Below are positions 43,488 to 54,965 of a stretch of DNA of 64,000 bases, in pieces; positions within the stretch are counted from its first letter, which is position 1, and each line of letters starts with the position of its first letter. The notes beneath the pieces are model-generated. The model saw only the letters and a program-made list of their open reading frames with translations. It had not been told where the DNA came from and searched no databases. The position numbers and the translations under genes are program-made. The stretch is taken from NCBI GenBank assembly GCA_944388405.1, contig CALXIQ010000001.1, forward strand, positions 1 through 64,000, written 5' to 3'. This stretch comes from an uncultured Ruminococcus sp. GTDB taxonomy: Bacteria > Bacillota > Clostridia > Oscillospirales > Ruminococcaceae.

Positions 43488-45296
43488 TCAGGTTGCAAAG
43501 CCGGCATACTGGGTCATATACAACTCGTAGTATTTGCCTTTCTTTGACAGCAACTCCTCATGATTCCCGCTTTCCACAATCTCGCCGTTATCCATTACAA
43601 CTATAAGATCGGCGTCTCTGATGGTGGACAGCCGATGAGCTATTATAATGCTGGTACGATCCTGCATTACAAGCTGCATTGCGTCCTGAATAGCCTTTTC
43701 CGTGCGGGTATCAACATTTGAGGTGGCTTCATCGAGAATCAGGATTTTCGGGTCGGCGATAAAAGCCCGTGCAATGGCGATAAGCTGCCTTTGACCCTGG
43801 CTGATGTTATCACCTGAGCCAGTTAGAACAGTATCATATCCCTGCGGCAACATTCTCAGCATATCGCTGCAGCGGCTCATCTCCACTGCCCGCTCCAGCT
43901 GCTGGTCGGTGGCGTTTTCGTTTCCGTATTTCAGATTTTCACGCACCGTTCCGCTGAACAGCACCGTATCCTGAAGTACGATAGCAACGTTGTGCCGCAG
44001 GCTGTCTCGTGAAACATTCTGTATATTCTGTCTGTCGATTTTTATTGCGCCGCCGTCAATATCGTAAAACCGCATCAGAAGATTTACGATTGTGGTTTTT
44101 CCGCTGCCGGTAGCTCCTACAAGGGCAACCTTTCTGCCTGACGGCACATCAAGGGTAAAGTTTTTAATTACCGGACAGCACGGAACATAGGAAAAGGTTA
44201 CATTAGAGAAGGACACCGCCGCATCACCCGAAGCTAACGGCTCTCCTGTTTTATCTTCGTTTGCTTCATCAAGAACGGCAAACACTCTTTCCGCTCCCGC
44301 AATAGCGGTCTGCATCTGACCGTAAATCTGGGCAATCTCATTTATTGGACGGCTAAACTGCTTTGCATAGACGATAAATGCGGAGATAACACCTACCGAA
44401 ATAAGTCCGTGAGCTGAAAAATATCCGCCGAAAGCTGCAATAATCACAAACCCGATATTTCCGATACAATTCATGATAGGACCCATTATGCCGCTGAATA
44501 TATCGGTTCTGATACCTGCCGAGGTCAGAGAATCGGAGGTGCGGCAAAATTCATCTATGGTAATATCCTGATGATTATACGCTACCACGGTACGATAGCC
44601 TGACACCATTTCTTCAACTGTGCCGTTAAGCTGTCCCAGCAGCGCCTGACGCTTACGGGAAAATTTACGCACCTTTACCGAAAGAATCTTTGTTGCCAGC
44701 AACGTCAGAATCACCGTGGTGAAGCTAAGGAGAGCAAGCTGCCAGCAGTACCACAGCATTATAGCCATTGTGCCCACAATCATCAGCACTCCGGAAAACA
44801 GCGATGCCAGAGATTGTGACACGGTAGTAGAGATGTTTTCAACATCGTTTGTCATACGGCTCATTACGTCGCCGTGAGAATGGGTGTCAAGATATTTAAC
44901 CGGCAGGTCGATGATTTTGCCGAACAGCTCTTCACGCATCTTTTTAACGATACGCTGGCTGAGGTTTGCGCTACACAGTCCCTGAAGCAGCTGACTGCCA
45001 CTGTAAAGAAGATAAACCGCCAGCATCAGAATTATTGTTGCACCGATTCTACCCTCTCTGCTTCCCGCAATCATGTCAATAATTTGGCTTTGCAGGCTGG
45101 GGGCGGCTATACCACACACCGTGCCGAAAACCACAACGGCAAGCATTCCGAGAACCAGCAGCTTTTCGTGAGAAAAATAGGTTATAATCCGCTTGAGAGC
45201 CGCGCCTGCATTTTCGGCGTGCTCCACCTCAGCAAAACGGTTGCGGTTACGCCCGGTGTAGTTTCGTATGTCGGTACGGTCTTTTGTATCATGCAT
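43488..45296 (-). CDS. Heterodimeric ABC exporter, catalytically complete half-transporter
   Basis: The 602-residue half-transporter has a six-helix transmembrane domain (about 25-325) and an ATPase domain with Walker A GATGSGKTT, signature ISQGQRQLIAIARA and Walker B ILILDEATSNVD with the catalytic Glu. The start at 45296 has GGAGG nine bases upstream and overlaps the end of the partner gene by 8 bases. The partner has Asp in place of the catalytic Glu, so the pair forms one active and one degenerate site, as in BmrCD and TM287/288 multidrug exporters. Its substrate is unknown. Confidence 0.93.
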   Translation of the reverse strand: MHDTKDRTDIRNYTGRNRNRFAEVEHAENAGAALKRIITYFSHEKLLVLGMLAVVVFGTVCGIAAPSLQSQIIDMIAGSREGRIGATIILMLAVYLLYSGSQLLQGLCSANLSQRIVKKMREELFGKIIDLPVKYLDTHSHGDVMSRMTNDVENISTTVSQSLASLFSGVLMIVGTMAIMLWYCWQLALLSFTTVILTLLATKILSVKVRKFSRKRQALLGQLNGTVEEMVSGYRTVVAYNHQDITIDEFCRTSDSLTSAGIRTDIFSGIMGPIMNCIGNIGFVIIAAFGGYFSAHGLISVGVISAFIVYAKQFSRPINEIAQIYGQMQTAIAGAERVFAVLDEANEDKTGEPLASGDAAVSFSNVTFSYVPCCPVIKNFTLDVPSGRKVALVGATGSGKTTIVNLLMRFYDIDGGAIKIDRQNIQNVSRDSLRHNVAIVLQDTVLFSGTVRENLKYGNENATDQQLERAVEMSRCSDMLRMLPQGYDTVLTGSGDNISQGQRQLIAIARAFIADPKILILDEATSNVDTRTEKAIQDAMQLVMQDRTSIIIAHRLSTIRDADLIVVMDNGEIVESGNHEELLSKKGKYYELYMTQYAGFAT

Positions 45297-47028
45297 TTTC
45301 CTCACCCTCCATTCCTATCTGAGAATGATATATATCCTGATATACTTCGCAGGATTTTAGCAGCTCGTCATGAGTTCCCACGGCGGCAATTTTTCCGTTT
45401 TCCACAACCGCAATTCTGTCCGCCCTGCGAACTGAGGCGATTCGCTGAGCTACAATTATTTTGGTAGTACCCGGACTTGCTTTTTGCAGTGCGTCGTACA
45501 AATCGGCTTCTGTTTTTAGGTCAAGGGCGCTGGTTGAATCGTCGAAAATCAGGATTTCTGCATTTTTCGCAATAGCTCTTGCAATAGAAAGCCGTTGTTT
45601 CTGTCCACCTGAAAGGCTCATGCCACGCTCAGCAACAACCGAGTCATATCCGTCCGAAGTTTCGGAAATAAATTTATCAGCCTGAGCAGTAACGGCAGCG
45701 TCCCTTATCATTTCCGATGATGCTTCGGGATTTCCCCAGGAGATGTTTTCTCTGATGGTTGCGCTGAACAACTCGCTCTTCTGGAGGGTTATTGCAATTT
45801 TCTCCCTGAGAGCAGTTTGCTTGTATTCCCTGACGTCAACGCCGTCCACCATTACCGAACCGGACGTTACATCGTAAAACCTGGGTATCAGATTTACCAG
45901 AGAAGTTTTGCCACAGCCGGTAGCGCCCATTATAGCCACAGTTTCACCCTTGTGTACGGTAAGATTGATATGCTCAAGCACCATTCTGTCCGTTCCGGGA
46001 TAAGCAAATGAAACGTCACGTAGTTCAACTTCGCCTTTCATGGAGGTGTTTCCGTCAATCTCTCCGTCTTTAAGCTCGGGTTCGCTGTCAAGCACTTCTT
46101 TTACACGCTTCCACGACGCCAGTCCCCTTGAAATGTTCTGAAAAAGCATTACCAGCATCAGAATGCTATGCAGCAGCTGGGTAGTATAGGTAATTGCCGC
46201 CATTACAGCGCCTGGCGTTGCAGAACCGTTTGCCACTTCAACAGAGCCTGCCTGCAGTATAATGGCTATGACTATATACATCAGCGAGTTAATAACCGGG
46301 TTCATAAAGGCGAATATGACAAGCACTTTAAGCTGGGTTTTTATCAAATCGTCATTTGCCTTTCCGAATCTCAGTTTTTCATAAATTTCCTTTACACACG
46401 CCTTTATGATTCTAATGCCGGAAACGTCCTCCTGCATTATGGCGTTAATTGCGTCAAGCTGGGTCTGTAGCTTTGAAAACAGCGGATTTGCTTTCCAAAG
46501 ACAGAAAGCAAGACAGCCCACCACAAAGGGAAAAGCGCAAAGTACAATCAATCCGAAATCACGATTAAGGCGGAACATAAAAAATATGCTTCCGAACATC
46601 AAGAGCGTTGTGCGAATCATGCCGCGGACAAACATTGATACAAAATTCTGCACCTGAGTTATGTCGTTGGTAACTCTTGTAACAAGCGAACCTATGCCGA
46701 ATTTATCAAGCTGAGGAAAAGAAAAGGTCATGATTCTGCGGAAACAGTCCTTACGCATTTCGTTTCCTATGTTCTGCCCTGAAATATGTACAAACACATT
46801 GTTCATAGACCCGCAAAGACATCCGAATAAAACCAGACCGATCATTTGTAATCCTAGAGTAAGAATTAAGTTGAGATTTGTGTTTCCGTCATTATTAAGT
46901 CCCAGAACACCTTCATCAACGATTCGACTCATAAATTCGGGCTGTATCAGGTCCATCAGCACTTCTCCCATCATAAACAGGGCTGCAAGTATGGCAAAAG
47001 GGAGATATCTTTTTATATACTTCCACAT
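45289..47028 (-). CDS. Heterodimeric ABC exporter, degenerate-site half-transporter
   Basis: The 579-residue half-transporter has an N-terminal six-helix domain (about 10-310) and an ATPase domain with Walker A GATGCGKTS, signature LSGGQKQRLSIARA and Walker B ILIFDDSTSALD, where Asp replaces the catalytic Glu. AAGGTG lies eight bases before the ATG. It is followed immediately by its partner. No regulator gene is adjacent, and no clear promoter was found in the 99 bases upstream. Confidence 0.93.
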   Translation of the reverse strand: MWKYIKRYLPFAILAALFMMGEVLMDLIQPEFMSRIVDEGVLGLNNDGNTNLNLILTLGLQMIGLVLFGCLCGSMNNVFVHISGQNIGNEMRKDCFRRIMTFSFPQLDKFGIGSLVTRVTNDITQVQNFVSMFVRGMIRTTLLMFGSIFFMFRLNRDFGLIVLCAFPFVVGCLAFCLWKANPLFSKLQTQLDAINAIMQEDVSGIRIIKACVKEIYEKLRFGKANDDLIKTQLKVLVIFAFMNPVINSLMYIVIAIILQAGSVEVANGSATPGAVMAAITYTTQLLHSILMLVMLFQNISRGLASWKRVKEVLDSEPELKDGEIDGNTSMKGEVELRDVSFAYPGTDRMVLEHINLTVHKGETVAIMGATGCGKTSLVNLIPRFYDVTSGSVMVDGVDVREYKQTALREKIAITLQKSELFSATIRENISWGNPEASSEMIRDAAVTAQADKFISETSDGYDSVVAERGMSLSGGQKQRLSIARAIAKNAEILIFDDSTSALDLKTEADLYDALQKASPGTTKIIVAQRIASVRRADRIAVVENGKIAAVGTHDELLKSCEVYQDIYHSQIGMEGEENA

Positions 47029-47066
47029 ATATTATCACCTTTTCTGAATAGCATAAAACATGTCAA

Positions 47067-47106
47067 CAAAAAACCACAGCATTCTTTTGGAACAACTGCG
47101 GTTTTT
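47067..47106 (-). terminator. Terminator of the ligA-gatCAB operon
   Basis: On the minus strand AAAACCGCAG (47105-47096) pairs with CTGTGGTTTT (47079-47070), with one G-T pair and a 16-base loop, followed by further T residues. It starts 22 bases after the gatB stop. Confidence 0.8.
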
Positions 47107-47127
47107 ACTGAATCAATATGATAAACT

Positions 47128-48570
47128 TTACATATTATTGAGCTTGTTAAGCACAATTTCTTTCATCATACCGGGATTAGCCTTACCTCTGGAAGCTTTC
47201 ATGCATTGACCCACAAGATAACCGAGAGCGTTTGTTTTGCCGTTTTTATAATCATGAATTGACTTTTCGTTTTCGGCAAGTACCTTGTCCGCAATTGCTT
47301 CAAGTGCTGAAGCGTCTGAAACCTGAGCAAGACCAAGCTCGTCCACAAGTTCCTTAACCGACTTTTCCTGCTCAAGGATAACGGCAAATATCTTCTTTCC
47401 GCCTGCGTTGGATATTGTTTTGTTTTCTATCAGCTCCACAAGCTCTGTAAGATTATCGGCGTTTAATTTTGTATCGGATACGGTTTTTGAATTGTCGTTA
47501 AGATATTTGATAAAGTCGCCCAGTATCCATGTAGTGTATGATTTTGCAGGGAATCTGCCCTTAGCCATGCAGCTATCAAACAGCGTAGCAAGCTCAACCG
47601 ATTCTGCAATAAATGCGGCGTCCTTTTGAGCCAGTCCGAATTCCTTGACATATCTCAAAAGCTTTGCGTTGGGAAGCTCGGGAATATCTTCCTTGAGCTT
47701 GTCCACCCTCTCCTGCTCTACCACTATAGTAAGCAGGTCGGGCTCGGGGAAATAGCGATAATCCTGCGAGTCCTCTTTGGAACGCATTGAAACGCTTTCG
47801 CCCTTAGCGTCGTCCCAGCGGCGGGTTTCCTGCTCAATAGTTCCACCGTTCTCAAGTATGTCAATCTGTCGGTTTATCTCAAAATCAATTCCACGGACAG
47901 CCGCCGAAAAGCTGTTTACATTTTTCATTTCTGAACGTGTTCCGAAAGGCTCTCCAGGCTTGTGAACCGACACGTTTACGTCGCAGCGAATTGAACCCTG
48001 CTCCATTTTACAGTCGCAGATGTCAAGGTACTGGAGGATTGATTTAAGTGTCTCAAGATATGCCTTAGCCTCAGCCGAGCTTCTCATATCCGGCTCGGAA
48101 ACAATCTCTATCAGCGGAACGCCGCAGCGGTTAAGGTCAACAAGAGAGCAGCCGTGGAATTTGTCCGAGTGAAGCAGCTTTCCTGCATCCTCTTCTATAT
48201 GGATTCGTGTGATTCCTATTCTACGCTCTTCGCCGTCAACCAGAATGTCAACATAGCCGTTCTGACAAAGTGGAACCTCCGCCTGTGAAATCTGATACGC
48301 CTTAGGAAGGTCAGGATAGAAATAATTTTTTCTGTCCTGCTTGCATACCCGATTTATGTGACAATTCAAAGCATGTCCCATCTTTATAGCGTAGTCAACA
48401 ACCTTTTCATTCAGGGTAGGCAATGTTCCCGGCATACCCATGCATATGGGGCAGACCTGAGAATTAACCTCAAGTCCGAACTGATTTTTACAGTCACAAT
48501 ATATTTTAGAATCGGTGTTAAGCTCAGCGTGAGTTTCAAGACCTATTACAACTTCATAACCTCTAACCAT
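47128..48570 (-). CDS. gatB: Aspartyl/glutamyl-tRNA amidotransferase subunit B
   Basis: GatB is the tRNA-binding and kinase subunit of the GatCAB transamidosome that converts Glu-tRNA(Gln) and Asp-tRNA(Asn). The 480-residue protein has the cradle domain with GLETHAELNT near 10-19, the zinc-type cysteines in YCDC and CPIC near 23-42, and the C-terminal YqeY-like tail. Length is typical. It is last in the gatC-gatA-gatB order, 18 bases after gatA. Confidence 0.97.
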   Translation of the reverse strand: MVRGYEVVIGLETHAELNTDSKIYCDCKNQFGLEVNSQVCPICMGMPGTLPTLNEKVVDYAIKMGHALNCHINRVCKQDRKNYFYPDLPKAYQISQAEVPLCQNGYVDILVDGEERRIGITRIHIEEDAGKLLHSDKFHGCSLVDLNRCGVPLIEIVSEPDMRSSAEAKAYLETLKSILQYLDICDCKMEQGSIRCDVNVSVHKPGEPFGTRSEMKNVNSFSAAVRGIDFEINRQIDILENGGTIEQETRRWDDAKGESVSMRSKEDSQDYRYFPEPDLLTIVVEQERVDKLKEDIPELPNAKLLRYVKEFGLAQKDAAFIAESVELATLFDSCMAKGRFPAKSYTTWILGDFIKYLNDNSKTVSDTKLNADNLTELVELIENKTISNAGGKKIFAVILEQEKSVKELVDELGLAQVSDASALEAIADKVLAENEKSIHDYKNGKTNALGYLVGQCMKASRGKANPGMMKEIVLNKLNNM

Positions 48571-48588
48571 TTTTCAAGACTCCTTTCC

Positions 48589-50046
48589 TTAAATCTCAGG
48601 CATTGAAAATCCGCCCACAAGCTGCTCGTAGGTGTATGCTGTGTTCAGCAGCTTCTGCTCGGTGAATTTTTCGCCGATAAGCTGAAGTCCGATGGGAAGA
48701 TTCTTGCTGTCTTTTCCGCATGGAACGGATATTGCGGGAAGTCCGGCGATGTTCACGGTAACTGTGCATATGTCTGTTGCGTACATTTTCAGCGGGTCAT
48801 CGGTGTTCTCGCCGATTCTGAAAGCCGTAGTCGGCACAGTAGGCGTTGCGATTACGTCAACGTCGGAGAAAGCCTGAGAAAATTCAGCGGAGATACGTCT
48901 TTGCAAAAGCTTGGCTTTTTTGTAGTACGCATCATAGAATCCCGAGCTGAGCACAAAAGTTCCCAGCATTATTCTGCGCTTTACCTCGTCGCCGAAGCCT
49001 TCGGAACGGGTCTTTTCGTACATATCAATCAGACCGTCGTAATCCTCGGCTCTGAAACCGTATCTTACGCCGTCGTATCTTGCAAGATTGGAAGACGCTT
49101 CCGCTGAGGAAATGATGTAATATGAGGACAGTGCATAATCTGTGGACGGCAAGGAGATTTCCTTTACAACCGCACCTTTTGCTTCAAGTGCTTTTACGGC
49201 GTTCAATATACCGCTTTTTACCTCGTCGTCGATGCCTTTGCCGAAATATTCCTTGGGCAAACCAATCTTCAAGCCGCTGACACCGCTTTCAAGACCTGCC
49301 GAAAGATCGGAATAAGTTCTGTAAGCGGAAGTAGCGTCCATTCTGTCGTGGCCGTTTATAACCGACTGCAGCATGGCAACGTCCCTGACCGTTCTGCCCA
49401 GAGGTCCTATCTGGTCGAGAGATGAAGCAAATGCCACCAGACCGAAACGAGACACCGAACCGTAGGTAGGTTTCAGACCTACTACGCCGCAGTAGGAAGC
49501 AGGCTGACGAATAGAACCGCCGGTATCAGAGCCAAGCGAAACTATAGCCTCGCAAGCAGCAACAGCTGCAGCAGAACCGCCTGAAGAACCGCCAGGAATT
49601 CGGTCGGTATCATTTGGGTTGCGGGTAGGCTTGAAATAGGAATTTTCAGTGGAAGAACCCATTGCAAACTCATCCATGTTAAGTTTGCCGGTTACCACCA
49701 TTCCGTTTTCGTAAACCTTGTTCATTACCGTGGCGTTAAACGGAGGAACATAGTTTTCAAGCATTTTTGATGAGCAGGTGGTTCTGAGTCCCTTTGTGGA
49801 AATGTTGTCCTTAATTCCGATAGGGATTCCTGCAAGCTCGGGAAGCTCCTCCCCTGCGGACCTTTTGTTGTCAATCTCCTGTGCCGCCTTTAAGGCGTTT
49901 TCTTCGTCAAGAGTAACGTATGCGTCGATTTTTGGCTCAACCGCTTTTATTCGATCAAAAACCGACTTTGTTATTTCAACAGAGCTTACCTCGCCGTTTT
50001 TCATCATTTGAGAAAGCTCATATGCGCTTTTTCTGTAAAGTTCCAA
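48589..50046 (-). CDS. gatA: Aspartyl/glutamyl-tRNA amidotransferase subunit A
   Basis: GatA is the glutaminase/amidase subunit that supplies ammonia. The 485-residue protein has the amidase signature with Lys79 in IGIKD, Ser154 in PGGSSGGS and Ser178 in DTGGS, the full Ser-cis-Ser-Lys triad. The start is TTG at 50046, eight bases after AAGGAG; no ATG is near. It is 12 bases after gatC. Confidence 0.97.
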   Translation of the reverse strand: MELYRKSAYELSQMMKNGEVSSVEITKSVFDRIKAVEPKIDAYVTLDEENALKAAQEIDNKRSAGEELPELAGIPIGIKDNISTKGLRTTCSSKMLENYVPPFNATVMNKVYENGMVVTGKLNMDEFAMGSSTENSYFKPTRNPNDTDRIPGGSSGGSAAAVAACEAIVSLGSDTGGSIRQPASYCGVVGLKPTYGSVSRFGLVAFASSLDQIGPLGRTVRDVAMLQSVINGHDRMDATSAYRTYSDLSAGLESGVSGLKIGLPKEYFGKGIDDEVKSGILNAVKALEAKGAVVKEISLPSTDYALSSYYIISSAEASSNLARYDGVRYGFRAEDYDGLIDMYEKTRSEGFGDEVKRRIMLGTFVLSSGFYDAYYKKAKLLQRRISAEFSQAFSDVDVIATPTVPTTAFRIGENTDDPLKMYATDICTVTVNIAGLPAISVPCGKDSKNLPIGLQLIGEKFTEQKLLNTAYTYEQLVGGFSMPEI

Positions 50047-50058
50047 TTATAACACTCC

Positions 50059-50328
50059 TTATTCAACAGTCTTTGGTACAACCAGACAGCCTGCCTTAAC
50101 CTGAGGAGCGTTAGCCATAAGCTCCTGTCTTGTATACTTGTCCGTAACAGCCTTGTCTTTTCTTAAAATCATGGGGTTTTTCTCATCAAGGGTCAACTCG
50201 TCCTTGATGTCAGGCAGATTTTCCACCATGTTGACAATATTCTGCATTTCAGACTCAAACTTTTCAAGCTGGTCGTCTTCAATATGAAGCCGTGCAAGCT
50301 TTGCAATGTGTTTGATGTCAATGTTCAT
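50059..50328 (-). CDS. gatC: Aspartyl/glutamyl-tRNA amidotransferase subunit C
   Basis: The 89-residue GatC wraps around GatA and GatB to hold the complex. It has the family pattern IAKLARLHIEDDQLEKFESE near 8-27 and NPMILRKDK near 65-73 with a conserved N-terminal helix. GGAGG lies 8 bases before the ATG. It is the first of the three gat genes and follows the pyrophosphatase-like gene by 28 bases. Confidence 0.95.
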   Translation of the reverse strand: MNIDIKHIAKLARLHIEDDQLEKFESEMQNIVNMVENLPDIKDELTLDEKNPMILRKDKAVTDKYTRQELMANAPQVKAGCLVVPKTVE

Positions 50329-50356
50329 TTTACATTCCTCCTTGTTTTATTATCCT

Positions 50357-50689
50357 TCAAAGCCTGTGGGCAGGAAAATTTTCTATTAAATAAATCTTGG
50401 TGACAAAGTATTGTTCGATAAACTTTATTCGGTCATATATTTCAGATGTAAGCCATTTTTCATTGCTTACAATCCACTTGGTTTCTACATCGTCCGATCT
50501 CACCGCAACGGCAATTACATTGCCGCAATATTCATCAACAGGATAGTCAATATGTCTGTCGAGAATATAAGCGTCCTGTTGACTTCCATCACCGCCTATT
50601 CCGCCGGAAATATAGCCGTAATTTACCTCGTAACAGCAACCATGATGTAAAAAACCAATTGGTCTGTCAACCGTTACTTTTACTCTCAT
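50357..50689 (-). CDS. Small inorganic-pyrophosphatase-like protein
   Basis: The 110-residue protein resembles family-I inorganic pyrophosphatase: VTVDRPIG near 5-12, YEVNYGYISG near 20-29 and DGSQQDAYIL at 34-43, followed by a strand-rich GNVIAVAVRSDD. Family-I enzymes are usually 160-220 residues with several metal-binding aspartates; here the DxxD region keeps only Asp34 and Asp39 and the C-terminal third is missing. It may still be active, bind another phosphate compound, or have lost activity. It lies between ligA (9 bases) and gatC, so it is cotranscribed with them. Confidence 0.7.
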   Translation of the reverse strand: MRVKVTVDRPIGFLHHGCCYEVNYGYISGGIGGDGSQQDAYILDRHIDYPVDEYCGNVIAVAVRSDDVETKWIVSNEKWLTSEIYDRIKFIEQYFVTKIYLIENFPAHRL

Positions 50690-50698
50690 AAGCTGAAA

Positions 50699-52739
<2,041 letters not shown>

Positions 52740-52742
52740 GAG

Positions 52743-52785
52743 TTTGCGTTCAGGTAAGAGTTTTTTTGCTCTACCCAAACGCAAA
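52743..52785 (-). terminator. Large imperfect hairpin between recN and ligA
   Basis: TTTGCGTT (52743-52750) pairs with AACGCAAA (52778-52785), and inside it GGTAAGAG pairs with CTCTACC apart from one bulge, around a 7-8 base loop. There is no T run after it on the minus strand, so it may be a weak terminator or a structured recN 3' end. Confidence 0.5.
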
Positions 52786-52819
52786 TGTAAATTTAACTAT
52801 ATATTTGCTTGTACTTCCC

Positions 52820-54484
52820 TTACTCCACGCTTTTAAGCAGTTCCTCAGCATTTTCAAGGGTAAGCGGAGTTATATTGTCTCCTCCGAGAATACGTGCGAT
52901 TTCGTATTTGCGCTGCTCAAAATCAAGCTTTTTCACCGTAGTTACGGTTCTGTCGTCACGCACCTGCTTTTCAATAAGCAGATGATTATCAGCCATTACC
53001 GCAATCTGAGAAAGGTGGGTTACGCACAGCACCTGTCTTATCTTTGAAATCTGCCTCAGCTTCATACCGATTTTCTGCGCCGCCCGTCCGCTGACGCCGG
53101 TGTCAATTTCGTCAAATATAAGAGTTTCAATGCTGTCACGGTCTGCTATAACGTTTTTAAGGGCAAGCATTATCCTTGAAAGCTCGCCTCCCGAGGCTAT
53201 TTTAGCGATAGGCTTGGGTTCTTCACCTACGTTAGCGGAAATGAGAAATTCTATTGAATCCATGCCGTTTACCGTAAGCTTGCCCGGCTTTTGCTCAACC
53301 ACCAGCTTAACCTTGGGCATATTGAGAAATTCAAGTTCCCCCGTTACTTCCGCCACAAACCGCTGTGCTGCTTCTTTTCGGAAATCAGACAAGGCTTTTG
53401 CTTTTCTGGTGGTAACCGCAAGCAGTTCTTTCTGACGGGACAAAAGCTCTGATAAATCCTGCTCCTCATCCGAAAGCAATTCCAGTTCGCTGCGTGAGTT
53501 TTCAAGAGTGCTTATAACATCTTCAAGCTCGGGACCGTATTTCTTTTTCATTCTGCGCAGCTCGTCATTTCTCTGATTTAAAAAATCGTACCGCTTTGGG
53601 TCGACTTCAAGACTTTCCAGCAGGGAGGAAAGCTCGTCGGCTATATCCGAAATTTCAATACCCGCAGATGAAAGTCTTGCCACAAGAGGTTCAAGGTCTG
53701 AGAGAATATCTGTATATGGTGAAATGTTTCCCGCAGCTTCTGAGATTATTTCTGCCGCTCCGGTGATTTCATCGCTTCCGCTGAGTAGCAGATTTGCGGA
53801 ATAAACCGCCTCGGACAGAATAACCGCATTTTTGGCAATGTCAAGTTCTTCTTCTATCTTTTCGTCCTCCTCGTGGTCGATGTTCAAAGCTTCAATTTCG
53901 CTTATAATCTCCCTGAGTTCTTCTATCCGTTCCGACTTTTTCCCTGCCGAAATTTTGATTTTGTTTATCTTGCGGGCAAGGTCCTGAAGTTCTCTGAATG
54001 AATTTTTGTAATCAGCCAGCAATTCGCTGTCATCTGCGTAGCTGTCAAGGATATGTATATGTTCATCCGGAGCCATAAGTATCTGGTTATCGTGCTGACC
54101 GTGAATGTTTACAAGCAGCGCCCCTATTTTCTTAAGCACCGACACGTTGACACTTCTTGAGTTGACTCTTGCAACACTTCCCCCATCGGAGCTTATCTCA
54201 CGTGACAAAAAAAGCTGACCGTCCTCCAAAGAAATGCCAAGCTCGTTAAGCTTAGCGAGCACGGCTATGTTCATGTCGGTAAACATTCCTGAAATAACTG
54301 CCTTGTCTGCGCCGGTTCTGACGATATCCTTTGTGACGCGCTGTCCCAGAATCGCATTTATTCCGTTTATAAGAATAGACTTACCTGCGCCCGTTTCGCC
54401 TGTAAAGACATTAAAGCTATTGGTAAATTTAATTGTCGCTTTTTCAATTACAGCAAGATTTTCAATATATAATTCCTTTAACAT
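52820..54484 (-). CDS. recN: DNA repair protein RecN
   Basis: RecN is an SMC-like ATPase acting early in double-strand break repair. The 554-residue protein has Walker A GETGAGKS at 29-36, a long central coiled coil (about 150-370) and a C-terminal lobe with the ABC signature IASGGELSRIMLALK and Walker B LIFDEIDTGVSG. Length fits the family. It ends the spoIIIA-to-recN block and follows argR by 18 bases, a pairing conserved from Bacillus to Clostridia. Confidence 0.97.
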   Translation of the reverse strand: MLKELYIENLAVIEKATIKFTNSFNVFTGETGAGKSILINGINAILGQRVTKDIVRTGADKAVISGMFTDMNIAVLAKLNELGISLEDGQLFLSREISSDGGSVARVNSRSVNVSVLKKIGALLVNIHGQHDNQILMAPDEHIHILDSYADDSELLADYKNSFRELQDLARKINKIKISAGKKSERIEELREIISEIEALNIDHEEDEKIEEELDIAKNAVILSEAVYSANLLLSGSDEITGAAEIISEAAGNISPYTDILSDLEPLVARLSSAGIEISDIADELSSLLESLEVDPKRYDFLNQRNDELRRMKKKYGPELEDVISTLENSRSELELLSDEEQDLSELLSRQKELLAVTTRKAKALSDFRKEAAQRFVAEVTGELEFLNMPKVKLVVEQKPGKLTVNGMDSIEFLISANVGEEPKPIAKIASGGELSRIMLALKNVIADRDSIETLIFDEIDTGVSGRAAQKIGMKLRQISKIRQVLCVTHLSQIAVMADNHLLIEKQVRDDRTVTTVKKLDFEQRKYEIARILGGDNITPLTLENAEELLKSVE

Positions 54485-54502
54485 AATCCACCGGTTCCCT
54501 GA

Positions 54503-54964
54503 TTATTTGTTTGTAACCATACTAAGTTCTTTTACCAGCCTTGAAGCATCCTTTTCACTCCGCATAAGAATAAAAATCGTATCGTCTCCCGCAATAGTTC
54601 CCACAACGTTGTCAAGCTCCGTATTATCAAGCTTTGCGCACACCGCCTGAGCCATTCCCACGTGACACTTTACAACCACAATGTTCATTGCAAAATCCAC
54701 AGATATAACTCCATCCGAAAGAATAGTGAGAATAGCGCTGTCCTTTTGGGCCATAGAACTGCGTTTAAGAGCAGGAACGGCATATTTATACTGTCCCGAG
54801 GAGTCGGAGGTTTTAATCAGCGCCAGCTCCTTTATATCTCTTGACACGGTAGCCTGTGTAACATCAAAGCCTCTGGAACGAAGCTCCTGCTGAAGCTCCT
54901 CCTGAGTGGCTATATTTTTCTCTGACACAAGCTTTAATATCATATTCTGCCTTTTGGTTTTCAT
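54503..54964 (-). CDS. argR: Arginine repressor ArgR/AhrC
   Basis: The 153-residue regulator has an N-terminal winged helix (about 5-70, with TVSRDIKELALIK) and the C-terminal hexamerisation and arginine-binding domain with VGTIAGDDTIFILM near 126-139. It represses arginine synthesis and activates catabolism in Firmicutes; no arginine genes lie in this window. It begins one base after nadK stop and is followed by recN. Confidence 0.96.
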   Translation of the reverse strand: MKTKRQNMILKLVSEKNIATQEELQQELRSRGFDVTQATVSRDIKELALIKTSDSSGQYKYAVPALKRSSMAQKDSAILTILSDGVISVDFAMNIVVVKCHVGMAQAVCAKLDNTELDNVVGTIAGDDTIFILMRSEKDASRLVKELSMVTNK

Positions 54965-54965
54965 A

